A stretch of 64,000 nucleotides of DNA. Source: Ophiodon elongatus (lineage: Eukaryota > Chordata > Actinopteri > Perciformes > Hexagrammidae). Below the pieces are notes generated by a model. It did not search any database and was not told where the DNA came from. It saw nothing but the letters and a program-made list of their open reading frames with translations. The DNA lies in assembly GCA_016806645.1 (NCBI GenBank), contig JACSYO010000475.1, forward strand, positions 1,673,501-1,737,500, written 5' to 3'. Both the position numbers and the translations under genes were made by a program. Below, in pieces: positions 12,791-24,497 of the stretch; the stretch's first letter is position 1; every line of letters begins with the position of its first letter.

Positions 12791-14081
12791 GGTATCTCAG
12801 TCTCCTCTGTGTCAGTGATTATTTATCCTCAATAAAACAAAGAAGTGAAGAAACAAGAGGAAGTTCCCCCATCTGTGCCAAAGATGTTCCCACACACTCT
12901 CTCTCACACACACCCATAAAATGACTGAGGCAACAGAAGATAAGACACTTTTATGAAGATCGGAATTCCAGTGGTTTACTCTTGGATTTGAAAAGGTGAA
13001 CCAGGATTACGGGAGGAGAAAGAGCAACAGGAAATATATGAGACAGGATTCAGGGTGCATGAGTGGATGGAGGCAGTTGTGTCGTTGAAAGCACCATCTG
13101 GTGAACAATCCATCCTCCGAGTGCATCAGTTGTTTGAGTTTCCCACACCCAGCGTCTGAGATTAGCTTTACATTTCCTATATGAACTATCCATCAAGTGC
13201 TGGGTACTTGTCAGCTCTCACATCTACCGCAATTACTTTGATGTGACTAAAGTTTCCACAAGGCAGCCTTAGCCCTTGTCAAGCTAAACAAACATATATT
13301 TAAGATGTATGCTCTTTGTGTTGCCAAGAACAATCATCCCAAGATACAAGTGTTTGGTCTCCCATGACCGCGGTTCAGAGAGAGGCAATCACCATTACCT
13401 CCTACCCAGGCATACGCACAACCCCCACTTTCTTTTGTCTCACAATGGCTGCCACCTTTTATTCACGGAAGAAAATGTAATTGTTATGACTTTAAAGTCA
13501 TCACAATCTCCCTTATTACGGCACGTTTTATTCACAACCGCTGTTCTGATCTGTGTCTAATGTAAACGCCGAACCCTTTGGCACCACCATGAGCCCAACT
13601 GACAAAACGCATTAAGCTTTACAATATCGATCAAGACATAAAACGCAGGTTAATTTTATCTGAGTATTCATATTCAGGAGCACGTCACCTCTGCTCCTTA
13701 GACTGCGTTGGCGGAGTAGAGTTAAGGTGGGGCAGAGAGCTCACCAAAAGTGCCAGCTGGCACAACAACGCTGGTCCATTGGCAGTCGCCACGTCAACAC
13801 TCAGTGCCGTTTAACATCACAGGGTGGGTCAGAGTGATCACAGTGCTGACTCAGCTCAATATATTTGACACGGCCTCGTATCGTGTTGCATAGAATAAAA
13901 TCTTATTTTGGCTGGAGTCACTCAATGTTGTATTTATTTGTTTCAGTAACCGTTTTTTTTTTTCTCCAAACCATCATGTTATTCTGAAAAGGCTCAAAGC
14001 GTCAATGAATTGTGACACCGCAGTTTTTTGTTGTAAAACTCACACACATGTTTGTTTGTGGGAATGTAAGCTGTCCCAAAC

Positions 14082-14188
14082 AAACACACACGCACGCACA
14101 CACGCACACACGCACACACGCACACGCACATACACACACACACACACACACGCGCACACATGCGCACACACACACACACACACACACA
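14082..14188. repeat. compound (CA)n / (CACG)n microsatellite
   Basis: CA repeat interrupted regularly by CG steps. All open frames across it are threonine/histidine or cysteine/valine repeats without other coding signals. Confidence 0.9.
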
Positions 14189-16377
14189 CTTAATTACGCG
14201 TAAACTCAGAAATGCTTCCAAAATGATCTGGTCATTTGGCTGAACTCCCTCACTTCCTTGTCTCCTTCACGCCACACATGTGACACACACACACATACAG
14301 GCAGTCACACACAAACACACCCTAAATTCATGTGCTTTACAGACACACAGGCTGTTAGTGCTAGGCGTGTTCGGTAGGAGCGTTCGGGTGGAGTTAACTG
14401 CCTCAGTGGCTGTAATTTGGTGACTGCTATCCCTAAAAAAAGGAACTGTTTGGCAGCTTCTCTGGTGCCGCCAAGCTTGGATGTGGTGGCAAGCTGCTCA
14501 ATGCTGCAGAGACGAGGCCTGGCCAGAGCAGAGAGCAAAGAAATGTAGAGGAACAAAAAAGGGCCAAATCAGACAAATGACCTGAGGATTCATGCCTGTG
14601 GACGCATGAGTCTCATTCAAAGGATGTGGACTATTTTAACGTTTGTGCTGGTTGTAAATAAACCTTCTTTTTCAAAAACCAAAATGGAACAATGAGCAAA
14701 TTCTATTGTCAAAACATGACAAAGACAGAGCTCAATTTAACTTGAATAAAAATATAGTAAGAATAAGGGGAAATGATGACGAGACAGACAGGTGGACAGA
14801 CAGACTGGCAAGGAGAATCACGAACAGACAGACCAGCAGGTGCAGGGTGGTCAACCCACAGGCTGGCTAATAGGCAGGCGGGCTAGAAGGTCAGCAAACA
14901 GACATATGTAGACTGTCATTTTAACTGTCTGACCATCGACTCCACAGCCAGACACTGTTTGTTCTGTCTCTTTACATTCAGGAGACTCCTTTAAATGCAC
15001 TGGTATAAATCAATGTTTCATGGTAGTTAACCATTGCTAGACATTAAGTAAGCCCAAGACAGAATGAGGCCACGGGGAGGGGGGGGGGGGGGGGATTCCT
15101 CAATGTTTGTTTGCATCATATTATGTGACAAAATAAAACACAGCAAGCTATAATCCCCATGCAAGTTTCTCAGACCACAGTTGTCTCAACACATGAGATC
15201 TGAGCGCTGTGTGCAGAGGCTGAATCAGGGCAGCGCAGATGTGTACCAGAAGGAGTTGACTTGATTGGCACGTTTCACTGTCATTATTCTCCCCCTTAAT
15301 CACGATGCAGGCACGTAAATGCCATGTGTTACATTTAAAACCCGACATGAGAATAAGGCCGCGTTGATCTGAGGATATCGTGAGTGAAACGAAAGGTTTC
15401 GCTCAATTATCATCATTAAGGATCGCCCCCACTGAGCAGTCTTTGGAGACTCGTTGCGCCATCTAGCGTTTCCCTTGGGTACAAATCACAGCGTCAGACG
15501 CGCCATGCAACAGGTTGCATTATAGATGATACGGATAATAATTTAAATATAATATACGTGAGGGGGGAAACAAATAAATGACAAAAACATGCAATAGGTT
15601 ACGAGGTGCAAACTATGTAAACAGCGTGACAACTGAAAAATATAAAAGTTGGTGACATAAATCTCAGCAAAGTACAAAAATGTTAGATTCAAATCTACTC
15701 GAATTCAAATTCTATTTGATACAATTAAATGTCTTGGTATGGTATTTGTATATAATTAATAATATACTAAAAAAAATCAGCTGGAAGAAGAAAGTTTCCC
15801 CTTTGCCATTTACAAGACTGAAAAGCACGTAAAATGAAAATAACCCATCACCCCTACCTTATGGATACAATTAAGATATTAATTCCAAAAAAAAAAATCC
15901 AAAAAAAGGTTGAAGAGGTCTCCCTGTGTGTGTCAGATTATCCTGGAGATTTTTTTTCAAGTCCTATATATTTATCACATTTACGGATTATTGCAGTATT
16001 TCCCTGTGACATCCAGCCGTAGCTCCTCCGCCTCTGTGTGCCACTGCGAACCGAGTCAGGGCACCGTGTGTGCTAGTTCTAGTCCAAACCGAGCCAATGA
16101 CTCAGAGCTGGGGGGGTCAAGCCCATAAAGTTAACAAGCCAGCCTCCTTTCTCCCCTTTTTGGATGGAAGAAGAGGAGGAGGGGGAGGGGGAGAGGCCTG
16201 AGTACAGTAAGTAAGTGACATCATGCAAATAGCATCGAAAACGTTACAATATTATGGGAATGGCATGGGAATATACTTAGTCATAAAACCAATAAAATAT
16301 TACACAATTTTAAGGTTCCTTCATATTGATGGGTGTTCCTGTTATATTTGTACATCCATTAGATATGTACTGTATTT

Positions 16378-16411
16378 AGATAGATAGATAGATAAATAGA
16401 TAGAAAGATAG
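16378..16411. repeat. (GATA)n microsatellite
   Basis: Short tetranucleotide run with a few substitutions. A related (CTAT)n stretch lies at 16740-16765. Confidence 0.8.
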
Positions 16412-17857
16412 ATATACGATTTTCCCAAAAGTAATATTATGGCAACATTCACTAAAGAAAAAGAAAGAGAAGGAGACGGTGCACTGTATAGGAACTTTGT
16501 ATCTAAGGGTGTAATTGACTAGTTTAATTGCTTTTGAAGAAGATTTAGATAAAAGACATTGTAATTTTGGCACTGCCAATTAAAACACAAGCTAAAGCTT
16601 TGTCTGAACCATATCAGACAGACTTCCCTGCAGTAGCTTCACAAGGACCCTCAGTAAGCTGTTATTGTTGAACCCATAATAACATCTTACAAAGAGCAGC
16701 AAAAATGTGTCTTTATGCAGCTGTATTAAAACAGGATTCTATCTATCTATCCATACATCTATCTATGTGTCCGTCTGTCTGCCCGTCTATCTTATTGGTG
16801 CATTTTTTTATGTTTGCTGAGTCTTACATAGGTTGTAAATGATTGTTTTTTTAAACCAACCACTACTTAATTGCATCACACTGAGCAACTCATTTCTTTG
16901 ATCACAGAGAGAACATGGGGACACCACTGAGCTCCACCAAAATCATGCAGAATGTTTTTATTTTTTTATTTCTGGGACTGTGATTATAAAACCCATGATT
17001 TAGCATCCTCTCACGGTTTTCTATTAAAATGTTTTTTTTTTTTTTTTTTTTTAGCAGGATGAAGTGTTCTCTCACTGACTCTGATTTCCTCTTCGTTTTG
17101 CCAGCACCCAGAGAGAGGCAGCGAGTTTGGCAAGCCACACCATCTGGGAACTTTTCCGCCTCTGTATACGAAGTCGGCCACACAGGCGTTTGCAGTTATC
17201 TACGGGTTGTCCCGTGAGCTATGCTGCTTCAGGACTTTGACCAGCAAATCATAATAATTTTCCTCATCCTCCATATCAATACAAGAGGGGACTCACAATC
17301 CTGCTCGTATTTTTGTTGACTTATATCCTGTCTCTCGCTCTGTCTCTCTCTCTCAAAGAGTGCATTATCCACAGTGGTGGAAAAGGCATGCAGACCAGAT
17401 CAATGCCCTGTAGGGGTGTTGGCAGGAGATAGAGTTTTGATAAAGGCCCTTGCAGATAACATTCCTCCTCTCTTCGCTTCCTCTCTCCCTCATTTTGTAG
17501 GTTTAGTCTTTCCCTCCGTTTCTCACTCTTTATTTCTCTGTCTGCCCCTCTCTCTCGCGCACTGTGGTTCACTTGATTATGGTGTTGGTCTGTAGCTCGA
17601 GGGCTTGGCATCCAAATTAAACTCTTTTTGTCCTATATTGCTCAGCTAACGTGTCTCTAGCACACCCACTTTTTAGCTCTTGGGTAGGTGCTACCATAAG
17701 CGTAAGTATGTGTAACTTTTGTGTGCAAGAGAGAAGTGAATAGTATTGACCAAATTGTGTCAAGTGTGTTTTTTTTTATTTTGATTGCAGCCCAATAAAA
17801 GTTTACTTTATATTCATTAATGTTGCTGGATATTTAGGATAAGCACAACAGGGGCTA

Positions 17858-17930
17858 TTGGCCGAGCGGTTAGCTCTCCTGCACTGCAATAAGCACATTC
17901 TTGTTGATTTCAAATAGTTGACCCTTAACA
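17858..17930 (+). repeat. tRNA-like SINE head fragment
   Basis: The segment begins GGGGCTATTGGCCGAGCGG, which fits a pol III A box (TGGCCGAGCGGTTAG). A degenerate B box follows (GATTTCAAAT where GGTTCGAAT would be expected). The anticodon arm does not pair well and no cloverleaf closes, so I read it as a decayed SINE head rather than a functional tRNA. Confidence 0.3.
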
Positions 17931-17959
17931 CTGGAACCCAACCTCATGTTCTGATGCTA

Positions 17960-18634
17960 CCCTCCAGCTCTCTTCTTTCCTTGCTTTATCTACTTATGTC
18001 TGATGCCCATCTGAGTCATGAAACAAAATTCTTTTGCTGGCTACTCTGTGTGTGGACTGGTGCTTTTTTGTTTTATCAGCCGACCCCCCCCCCTCCCCTC
18101 CCCCTCCTCTCGCTCCTCCAATAACAAACACAGGAAGCTGATGTCGCTTGGTAAGACAGGCAGAGCAAGGGAGAAAAAAAAAGAAAAGCACTATGCTGCT
18201 ACACGGTCAACTTCTTTATCAAACAGGCTCTGGCCTCAGCACGACGGGATGCAAAACATCTGTTGGGTGTGATGGGACATCGGTTTAACAGTTTAGTTAT
18301 GTCACACACAGGATGATGGATGGCAAAGAAGTGGCAAGCCTGTCACATTTGTGACACGCTGTGGAGGGGAGGTTTTAGGATTTAAGATCAAAGCTGGAGC
18401 ATCTATCTGTGCAAAACTCCAAAGAAGGGAAACTGCAAAAAGATATCTGATGCAGTTTTGATCTTCTCTGCCTGTACATGCAGGAAATGCAGTATATATG
18501 TGAATGTGTAGTTTCTTAGACAGTAATGTGCTGTTTGCAAAATGACTGTACAATTATGGAGAATGGAGACTGCACCACATGCACAAGACCGAAAAGCAGA
18601 AATCTAACATGTGATTACACGCCCAGGCTGAGAG

Positions 18635-18666
<32 letters not shown>

Positions 18667-20030
18667 TACACATTCAAACCATACATGCACTGTGCTCTCA
18701 TAAGCTTGTTAACTTTGTCAGTTGTTCGCCTCTCAATACCCCTGCCTCATTCTCTTTTTATTAACTGTCTTTCTCTCGCTGCCTCCCTCGGAGTGTGGTT
18801 GAAACCGTAGAGTCTACAGGGGACCGTCTGTTCTTCATTTAGCGCAACAGAAACCCTGCTCTCTGTTGAAAATTCATACCTGGAGCAACACAGCAAGTGC
18901 ACCGCCTGTAAATTACGACAGTGAGCACAACTCCAAATTTTATCATTTTAATTATATGCATTACTGTAATTGACATACTGCAAAGTGTATTGAATCTTTG
19001 CACGGGTGGATTATCAAATTAAAGAGACTGCTGCTCTTCCATCAGCCCTCATATCATATTTAGTTTGTTTTTGTGTGAGTGGGACTACAGATGCATACAG
19101 ATATGTTTGTTGCGGCAGGATTTGGTGTAAAGCAACTGAAGACATTGTGAGTTGAGGTGTGAGGTGGACAAGCAGCAAAATATGGAAAGTGAGACAGTTG
19201 TGCTTAAAAGATACACAGAAAGAGAAAGAGAGAACATTGCAATCTGGGAAGTCAACAAGGTTGGCAGGATACCAGAGCTTTAGTGGCTTTAGTTCCCAAA
19301 CAGTAAAAGAGCTCTGAGCGTGCTCAAGCTCTGTGTCTCTTTTCCTTTTGGTCTTCCAGCCACATCTTATTGGAATCAACGAGACATGAACTGCTGCCTT
19401 TTCTCATCTTTCACTGAGCTCAGAGACTTTGAGAACAATTGCTGTATTGTGTCTTGAAAGTCAGCTTGGTTGTTTTCCCCTTAGCTCCACTAACCTCACC
19501 TTTTGCCCTATCTTCCCGCCTGCTAACAAAAATAATGGGCAGCCCCAGTCCTCTCACGCACATATACTTGCACCCCAATTACAGGACACAATCCGACAGG
19601 CACTTACGTCATCCAAACATTTTTGGAGGCCCGGACTGAGGACCCCCTCACAGTTAAAGTGTCTCTATTTGCTGAGCAGTTGGTGGTGGATGTTTATGTT
19701 GGAAGTCATCTGGTGATAGGGAACCTGCGTGATGTTTATATTTTCCTTCCTCATGGGCCCCTTAGGTTCCCACTGTGTCACTAGACATTTTCACCATCTC
19801 TCAGAGACCCCCATGCTGCAGACCCAAGATTTGACTGGTTGATGACCAGCCAGTATACCTGTCACATCTAAACACCCCAACTTTATTTCCAGTTACACTG
19901 ACTAAAGGCTCCACCCACAGGCCCCAGGCTTAGTCTAGAGACATAGATTAATCCATTTCAGTCTTCATTCACTCAAAATGATCAATTAAATACTTTATAC
20001 TTGAATGAAAAGTGTTGCTTTGAGCAGATC
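17960..20030. other. spacer, nothing supported
   Basis: No exon, RNA gene or clear mobile element was seen. A (TG)n run lies at about 18640-18666. Confidence 0.45.
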
Positions 20031-20034
20031 TGGA

Positions 20035-23000
20035 TTCATTACATTACATTTAGCAGACACTTTTATCCAAAGCGACTTACAATAAGTGCATTCAACCAAG
20101 GGAGTTCAAACCCAGAACAAAAATCAAGAAAGTACAATTCCTCAAGAAAGCCAAACTACCAAGTGCTATGAATAAGTGCCATTTAAGGGCTACTAGAGTA
20201 CTAAGACATGCATCATTTTTTTTATTCCAGGTATAGTAGGAAGAGATGCGTTTTTAGTTTGCGGCGGAAGATGTAGAGACTTTCTGCTGTCCTGATGTCA
20301 TTGGGGAGCTCATTCCATCAATTGGGAGCCAGGGCAGCGAACAATCGCGATTTTGTTGAGCGGTTAGCTCGTAGTGACGGCGCTACATGGCGATTGGCCG
20401 ATGCAGAGCGGAGTGAGCGGGGTGGGGTGTAAGGTTTGACCATGTCCTGGATGTAGACTGGACCAGATCTGTTCGCAGCATGGTACGCAAGTACCAATGT
20501 TTTGAAACGGATGCGAGCAGCCACAGGTAACCAGTGAAGAGAGCAGAGGAGCGGTATAGTGTGGGTGAATTTAGGCAGGTTGAAGACCAGTCGAGCTGCC
20601 GCATTCTGGATGAGCTGCAGAGGTCGGATGGCACTAGCAGATAGACCTGCCAGGAGGGAGTTACAGTAGTCTAGGCGTGAGATAACCAGAGCCTGTACCA
20701 GAACCTGAGCCGCCTTCTGGGTGAGAAGAGGGCGGATTCTCCTGATGTTGTGCAGCATGTACCGACAGGACCGAGTTGTTGCAGTGAGGGAGAGTTGACA
20801 CTCGAGAGTTGTTGAAGGTGATAGTCAGGTCGTGGGTGGGAGAGTCTGTCCCTGGAAGGAAAAGTAGTTCAGTCTTGTCAGGATTAATCTTCAGGTGGTG
20901 TGCGGACATCCACTGAGAGATGTCTGTCAGACAGGCAGAGATTCGTGCTGCTGCCTGAGTTTCAGATTGGGGAAACAAGAGGATTAGTTGGGTGTCATCA
21001 GCATAGCAGTGGTAGGAAAAGCCATGTGAGCGAATGACAGAGCCGAGAGAGTTGGTGTACAGAGAGAAGAGGAGGGGACCCAGGACGGAACCCTGAGGGA
21101 CCCCAGTAGTGAGGGGACAAGGTTCAGACACAGACCCTCTCCAGGTTACCCGGTAAGTGCGGTCGTTGAGGTAGGATGAGAAAAGGGAGAGAGCAGTGCC
21201 TGAGACACCCAGGTCCTGTAGGGTGGAAATAAGGATCTGGTGGTTCACTGTGTCGAATGCAGCAGAAAGGTCTAGAAGGAAAAGAACGGAGGAGAGAGAG
21301 GCTGCTCTGGCAGTGTGAAGTTGCTCAGAGACAGCAAGGAGGGCAGTCTCTGTTGAGTGGCCTGCCTTGAAACCAGACTGGTGGGGGTCAAGAAGGTTAT
21401 TATGGTGGAGGTAGGAGGACAGCTGGCTAAAGATGGCTCGCTCGAGAGTTTTGGAAAGAAAGGGAAGAAGAGAGACGGGTCTGTAGTTGTTTACTTCAGA
21501 CGGGTTGAGGGTGGGTTTCTTCAGGAGAGGGTTAACTCTTGCCTCCTTCAGAGAGTTGGGAAAAAGCCAGAGGAGAGGGAGGTGTTAATAAAATGGGTGA
21601 GAAAGGGGAGAAGGTCAGGAGCAATGGCCTGGAGAATGTGAGATGGGATTGGGTCAAGGGGGCAGGTGGTTGGGCGGGATGAGGTAACCAAGGTTAGAAC
21701 TTGATTGGGAGACAGGGGAATGAAAAAGGAAAGGGAAGGGGAAGAAGATGAAGTTGATGGCAAAGTAGTTATAGAGGATGGATTAGTAAACAAGGAGCAT
21801 ATGTCATTTTTTGTAAAGTAGTTGATAAAGTGGCTTGGTAGAAGGAGGAGGAGGACTGGGGGGGGCGGGGGGGGGGTCAAGGAGGTTGGAGAAGATAGAG
21901 AAGAGTTTTTTGGGGTTAGAAAATGAGGATCCAATTCTGGTTTGGTAGAACGATCGTTTGGCAGCAGAAATAGAGGCAGAGAAAGAGAGAAGAGATTGAT
22001 AGGCGAGCAGGTCCTCAGGGCATTTAGATTTTCGCCATTTCCTTTCTGCCGCTCGCATGGCACGCACCGAGTCAGACAACCACGGAGCTGGTGGGGACTT
22101 GTGTGCCTGTCTTGTTGTAAGAGGACAGAGAGAGTCAAGTGAGGAAGACAGAGTAGAAAGCAGAGTGTCTGTGGCAGAGTTAGGATGCAAGAGTGAGAAG
22201 GAGTCAGTAGAAGGGAGGGCTGATAAAACAGAGGCCAGAGAGGAGGGAGGGAGAGCGAATGTTGCGACAGACAGGTACAGAATCTGTTGGTGTGGTAGGG
22301 TTGTCGGTTCCATAGAGTGGAAGAGAGTAAGAGATAAAGAAGTGGTCAGAGACATGAAGTGGAGTTACAGAGAGGCTGGATGTAGAGCAGTTTCTGGTGA
22401 AGATATAGTCAAGGTGGTTGCCTGCTTTGTGAATCAGAGGGGAAGGACTGAGTGAGAGAGCAAAGGAAGATAGTAAAAATAATAGGTCAGATGACTTCTG
22501 TCTGGATGTTGAAGTCACCCAGAAGGATAAGCGGAGGGCCATTTTCTGAGAAGTTTGATAGGAGGACGTCTAGCTCTTCCAAGAAATCTCTCAGAGGGCC
22601 TGGTGGACGGTAGAGAATGACAATGTTTAATTGTACCAGATGAGTGACTGTCACAGCATGAAATTCAAAAGACAGTGGGGTAAAAAGTGGGAGCGGGTAG
22701 AGCGAAAAACTCCATTTGGGGGAGATGAGTAAACCTGTACTACCACCCCTACCAGTGGGTCTGGGTGTGTGGCTGAAAGAGAAGGCAGAGAAGAGAGCAG
22801 CAGGAGTAGATATGTTGTCCGGTGTGATCCAGGTCTCGGTGAGAGCAAGGAAGTCAAGCGATTGCTGGGTAGCAAAACCAGAAATGAAGTCTGTCTTGTG
22901 GGTAGCTGACTGGCAGTTCCAGAGGCCCCCTGTAACAAGGTGTTGGGTATGTGTGGACCGGGTGGGATGGATCACAGAGGAGAGATTGCGGTAAAGGTGA

Positions 23001-23265
23001 GAACGAGCGTGGGGCCTATAGTATCTACAAGTAGATGTATGCACGGGTATGGAAAATAAGCACATATTCACTGAGCAGTGATATACTCAGCCTCCCCGAA
23101 GACTCCAACGAAAGACTCCTTTGTCTTTATCCTCCGAGTTTTCGTACGACGAGTCTTTGCTGACGCTTCAAAACATTTCCTAGTTTTACACCACAGTCGA
23201 TGATGGTTGGCTACAGCTGTGTTGACCACTCCCACCTTGTTAGTGTATTCAGACACCAGGAGGAA
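20035..23265 (-). mobile_element. L2-clade LINE retrotransposon, degenerate
   Basis: This non-LTR element reads right to left. From its 5' side it has an endonuclease domain near 23000-22490 (motifs FLALTETW, GGSTGLL, LLGDFNI), a linker (about 22500-21550), and a reverse transcriptase with AFDTVNHQIL, GVPQGSVLGPLLFSLY and the catalytic YADDTQL near 21250-20840. The C-terminal segment SRLDYCNSLLAG follows at about 20670. The 3' tail at 20100-20035 contains GTAAGTCGCTTTGGATAAAA and TCTGCTAAATGTAATG, the hallmark end of fish L2 elements. The frame is broken by several shifts and by a short internal deletion near 20790-20815, between the conserved NNSRV and the YMLHNIR block, so it is not autonomous. 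The 5' boundary is approximate. Confidence 0.88.
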
Positions 23266-23478
23266 ATGGCCGACAATCGAAACTCGTCAACTACTGCAGT
23301 AATTACTTGTGAGTCACAAAACTTGTAAGTCACAAAATCTGATAGTTACCAAAACTGATTATGGACAAAGTCTAACTCAAAAGATACAGAGTGAAACAGA
23401 ATTTAGTCCCTAGTAGAATAGGAATCAGAGTCAAGCACTTTTTACCCTAGTTGGCTCTTTTTGGCACTGTCACACACA

Positions 23479-23575
23479 ACAACAGAGTTCTAGATCTTAC
23501 AATTGCAGGTGAGACCCTACAAACTATAACAACAGAGTTCTAGATCTTACAATTGCAGGTGAGACCCTACAAACT
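23479..23575. repeat. exact tandem duplication, period 50
   Basis: A segment of about 47 bases starting AACAACAGAGTTCTAG and ending CCCTACAAACT occurs twice with a 50-base period and no mismatch that I can see, so the duplication is young. Confidence 0.9.
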
Positions 23576-23908
23576 TCCACTGCAGTGTACTTTCCATTTA
23601 CACTTCCAAGAGCATTTTACATAATGATTATTTCCATCTGTGTAAATTACACATTTGCTTTCGTACATACAAAAACATTACTGTCATTTTCTTAATCAAA
23701 GGTGAGATGTGAAAGAAAAAGATGGGTTTGGGGATGATAACATGATAGCACTGAGTGACTAAGCAAACTACATGATAGTGTTTTTTTTCTGTAAACCCTG
23801 CCTGCAGAAAACCCCCCTGAAAGTATTGGTTAACTTTATGTCATAATGATGCACAAGCGTATATTGTGGGTATGTATCTGTCCATGTAAATCCTTTCCAC
23901 TGTGTGGT

Positions 23909-24465
23909 CTATTGTTCATGTGAGAGCCTCTGTTGTGGATAGAGGACCAGTCCCTGAGCATCAGTGAGACAGGAGAAGGCATTGGGGGGAATCCTCTCCA
24001 CATCCAGCAGATTATTTTCCAAGTGGATCGAAGCCAAGGAGGAGCCAGAATTACGAGGGTGGCACACTCCCCACTGCCTCACCAGCCTGCAAGCACAAGA
24101 TACGTACATTTAAATTTAGAAATACAACTTATAAGGTCTCTATTTTCCTTACACAAGTGCTGATTGGTTAGTTTTCCTGAATGCACAAAGAAGTGCGAGC
24201 TGTAAAAGTGCTTTGGCAACTAGTGTTGGATCATGCCGTTTGACGGCGTAACAGTTAATATTGTTGCGAGTGATGGAGAGCGAGCTGTACCCAGCATGTT
24301 TTTTGGCGGTCTAACAGTTTATTAGGGTCCCCTCTCAATACACTACAGAGTGAGTACATAACGCCCTACTAATAAATATGTCCCGTAGGTCCTCTGCAAT
24401 ACATCCGCTAAGTGTGAAGTCAAACGGATGAATGGTTGTCAATAAAATTGAAGGACGGACATACA

Positions 24466-24497
<32 letters not shown>

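Larger units (their letters stand above)
12800..17855. other. gene-poor spacer
   Basis: No supported exon on either strand. The stretch contains a (CA)n block at 14082-14188, a poly-G run at about 15080-15095, a (GATA)n tract at 16378-16411 and a poly-T run at 17031-17052. Confidence 0.5.

Noticed and set aside
14002..14203. Cys-Val and Thr-His open frames
   Set aside because: Microsatellite translation only.
17858..17930. A functional tRNA gene
   Set aside because: The A box is good, but the B box is degraded and the stems do not close; better read as a SINE fragment.
21357..22994. Plus-strand open frames across the LINE
   Set aside because: They are antisense to the endonuclease and reverse transcriptase of the L2 element.
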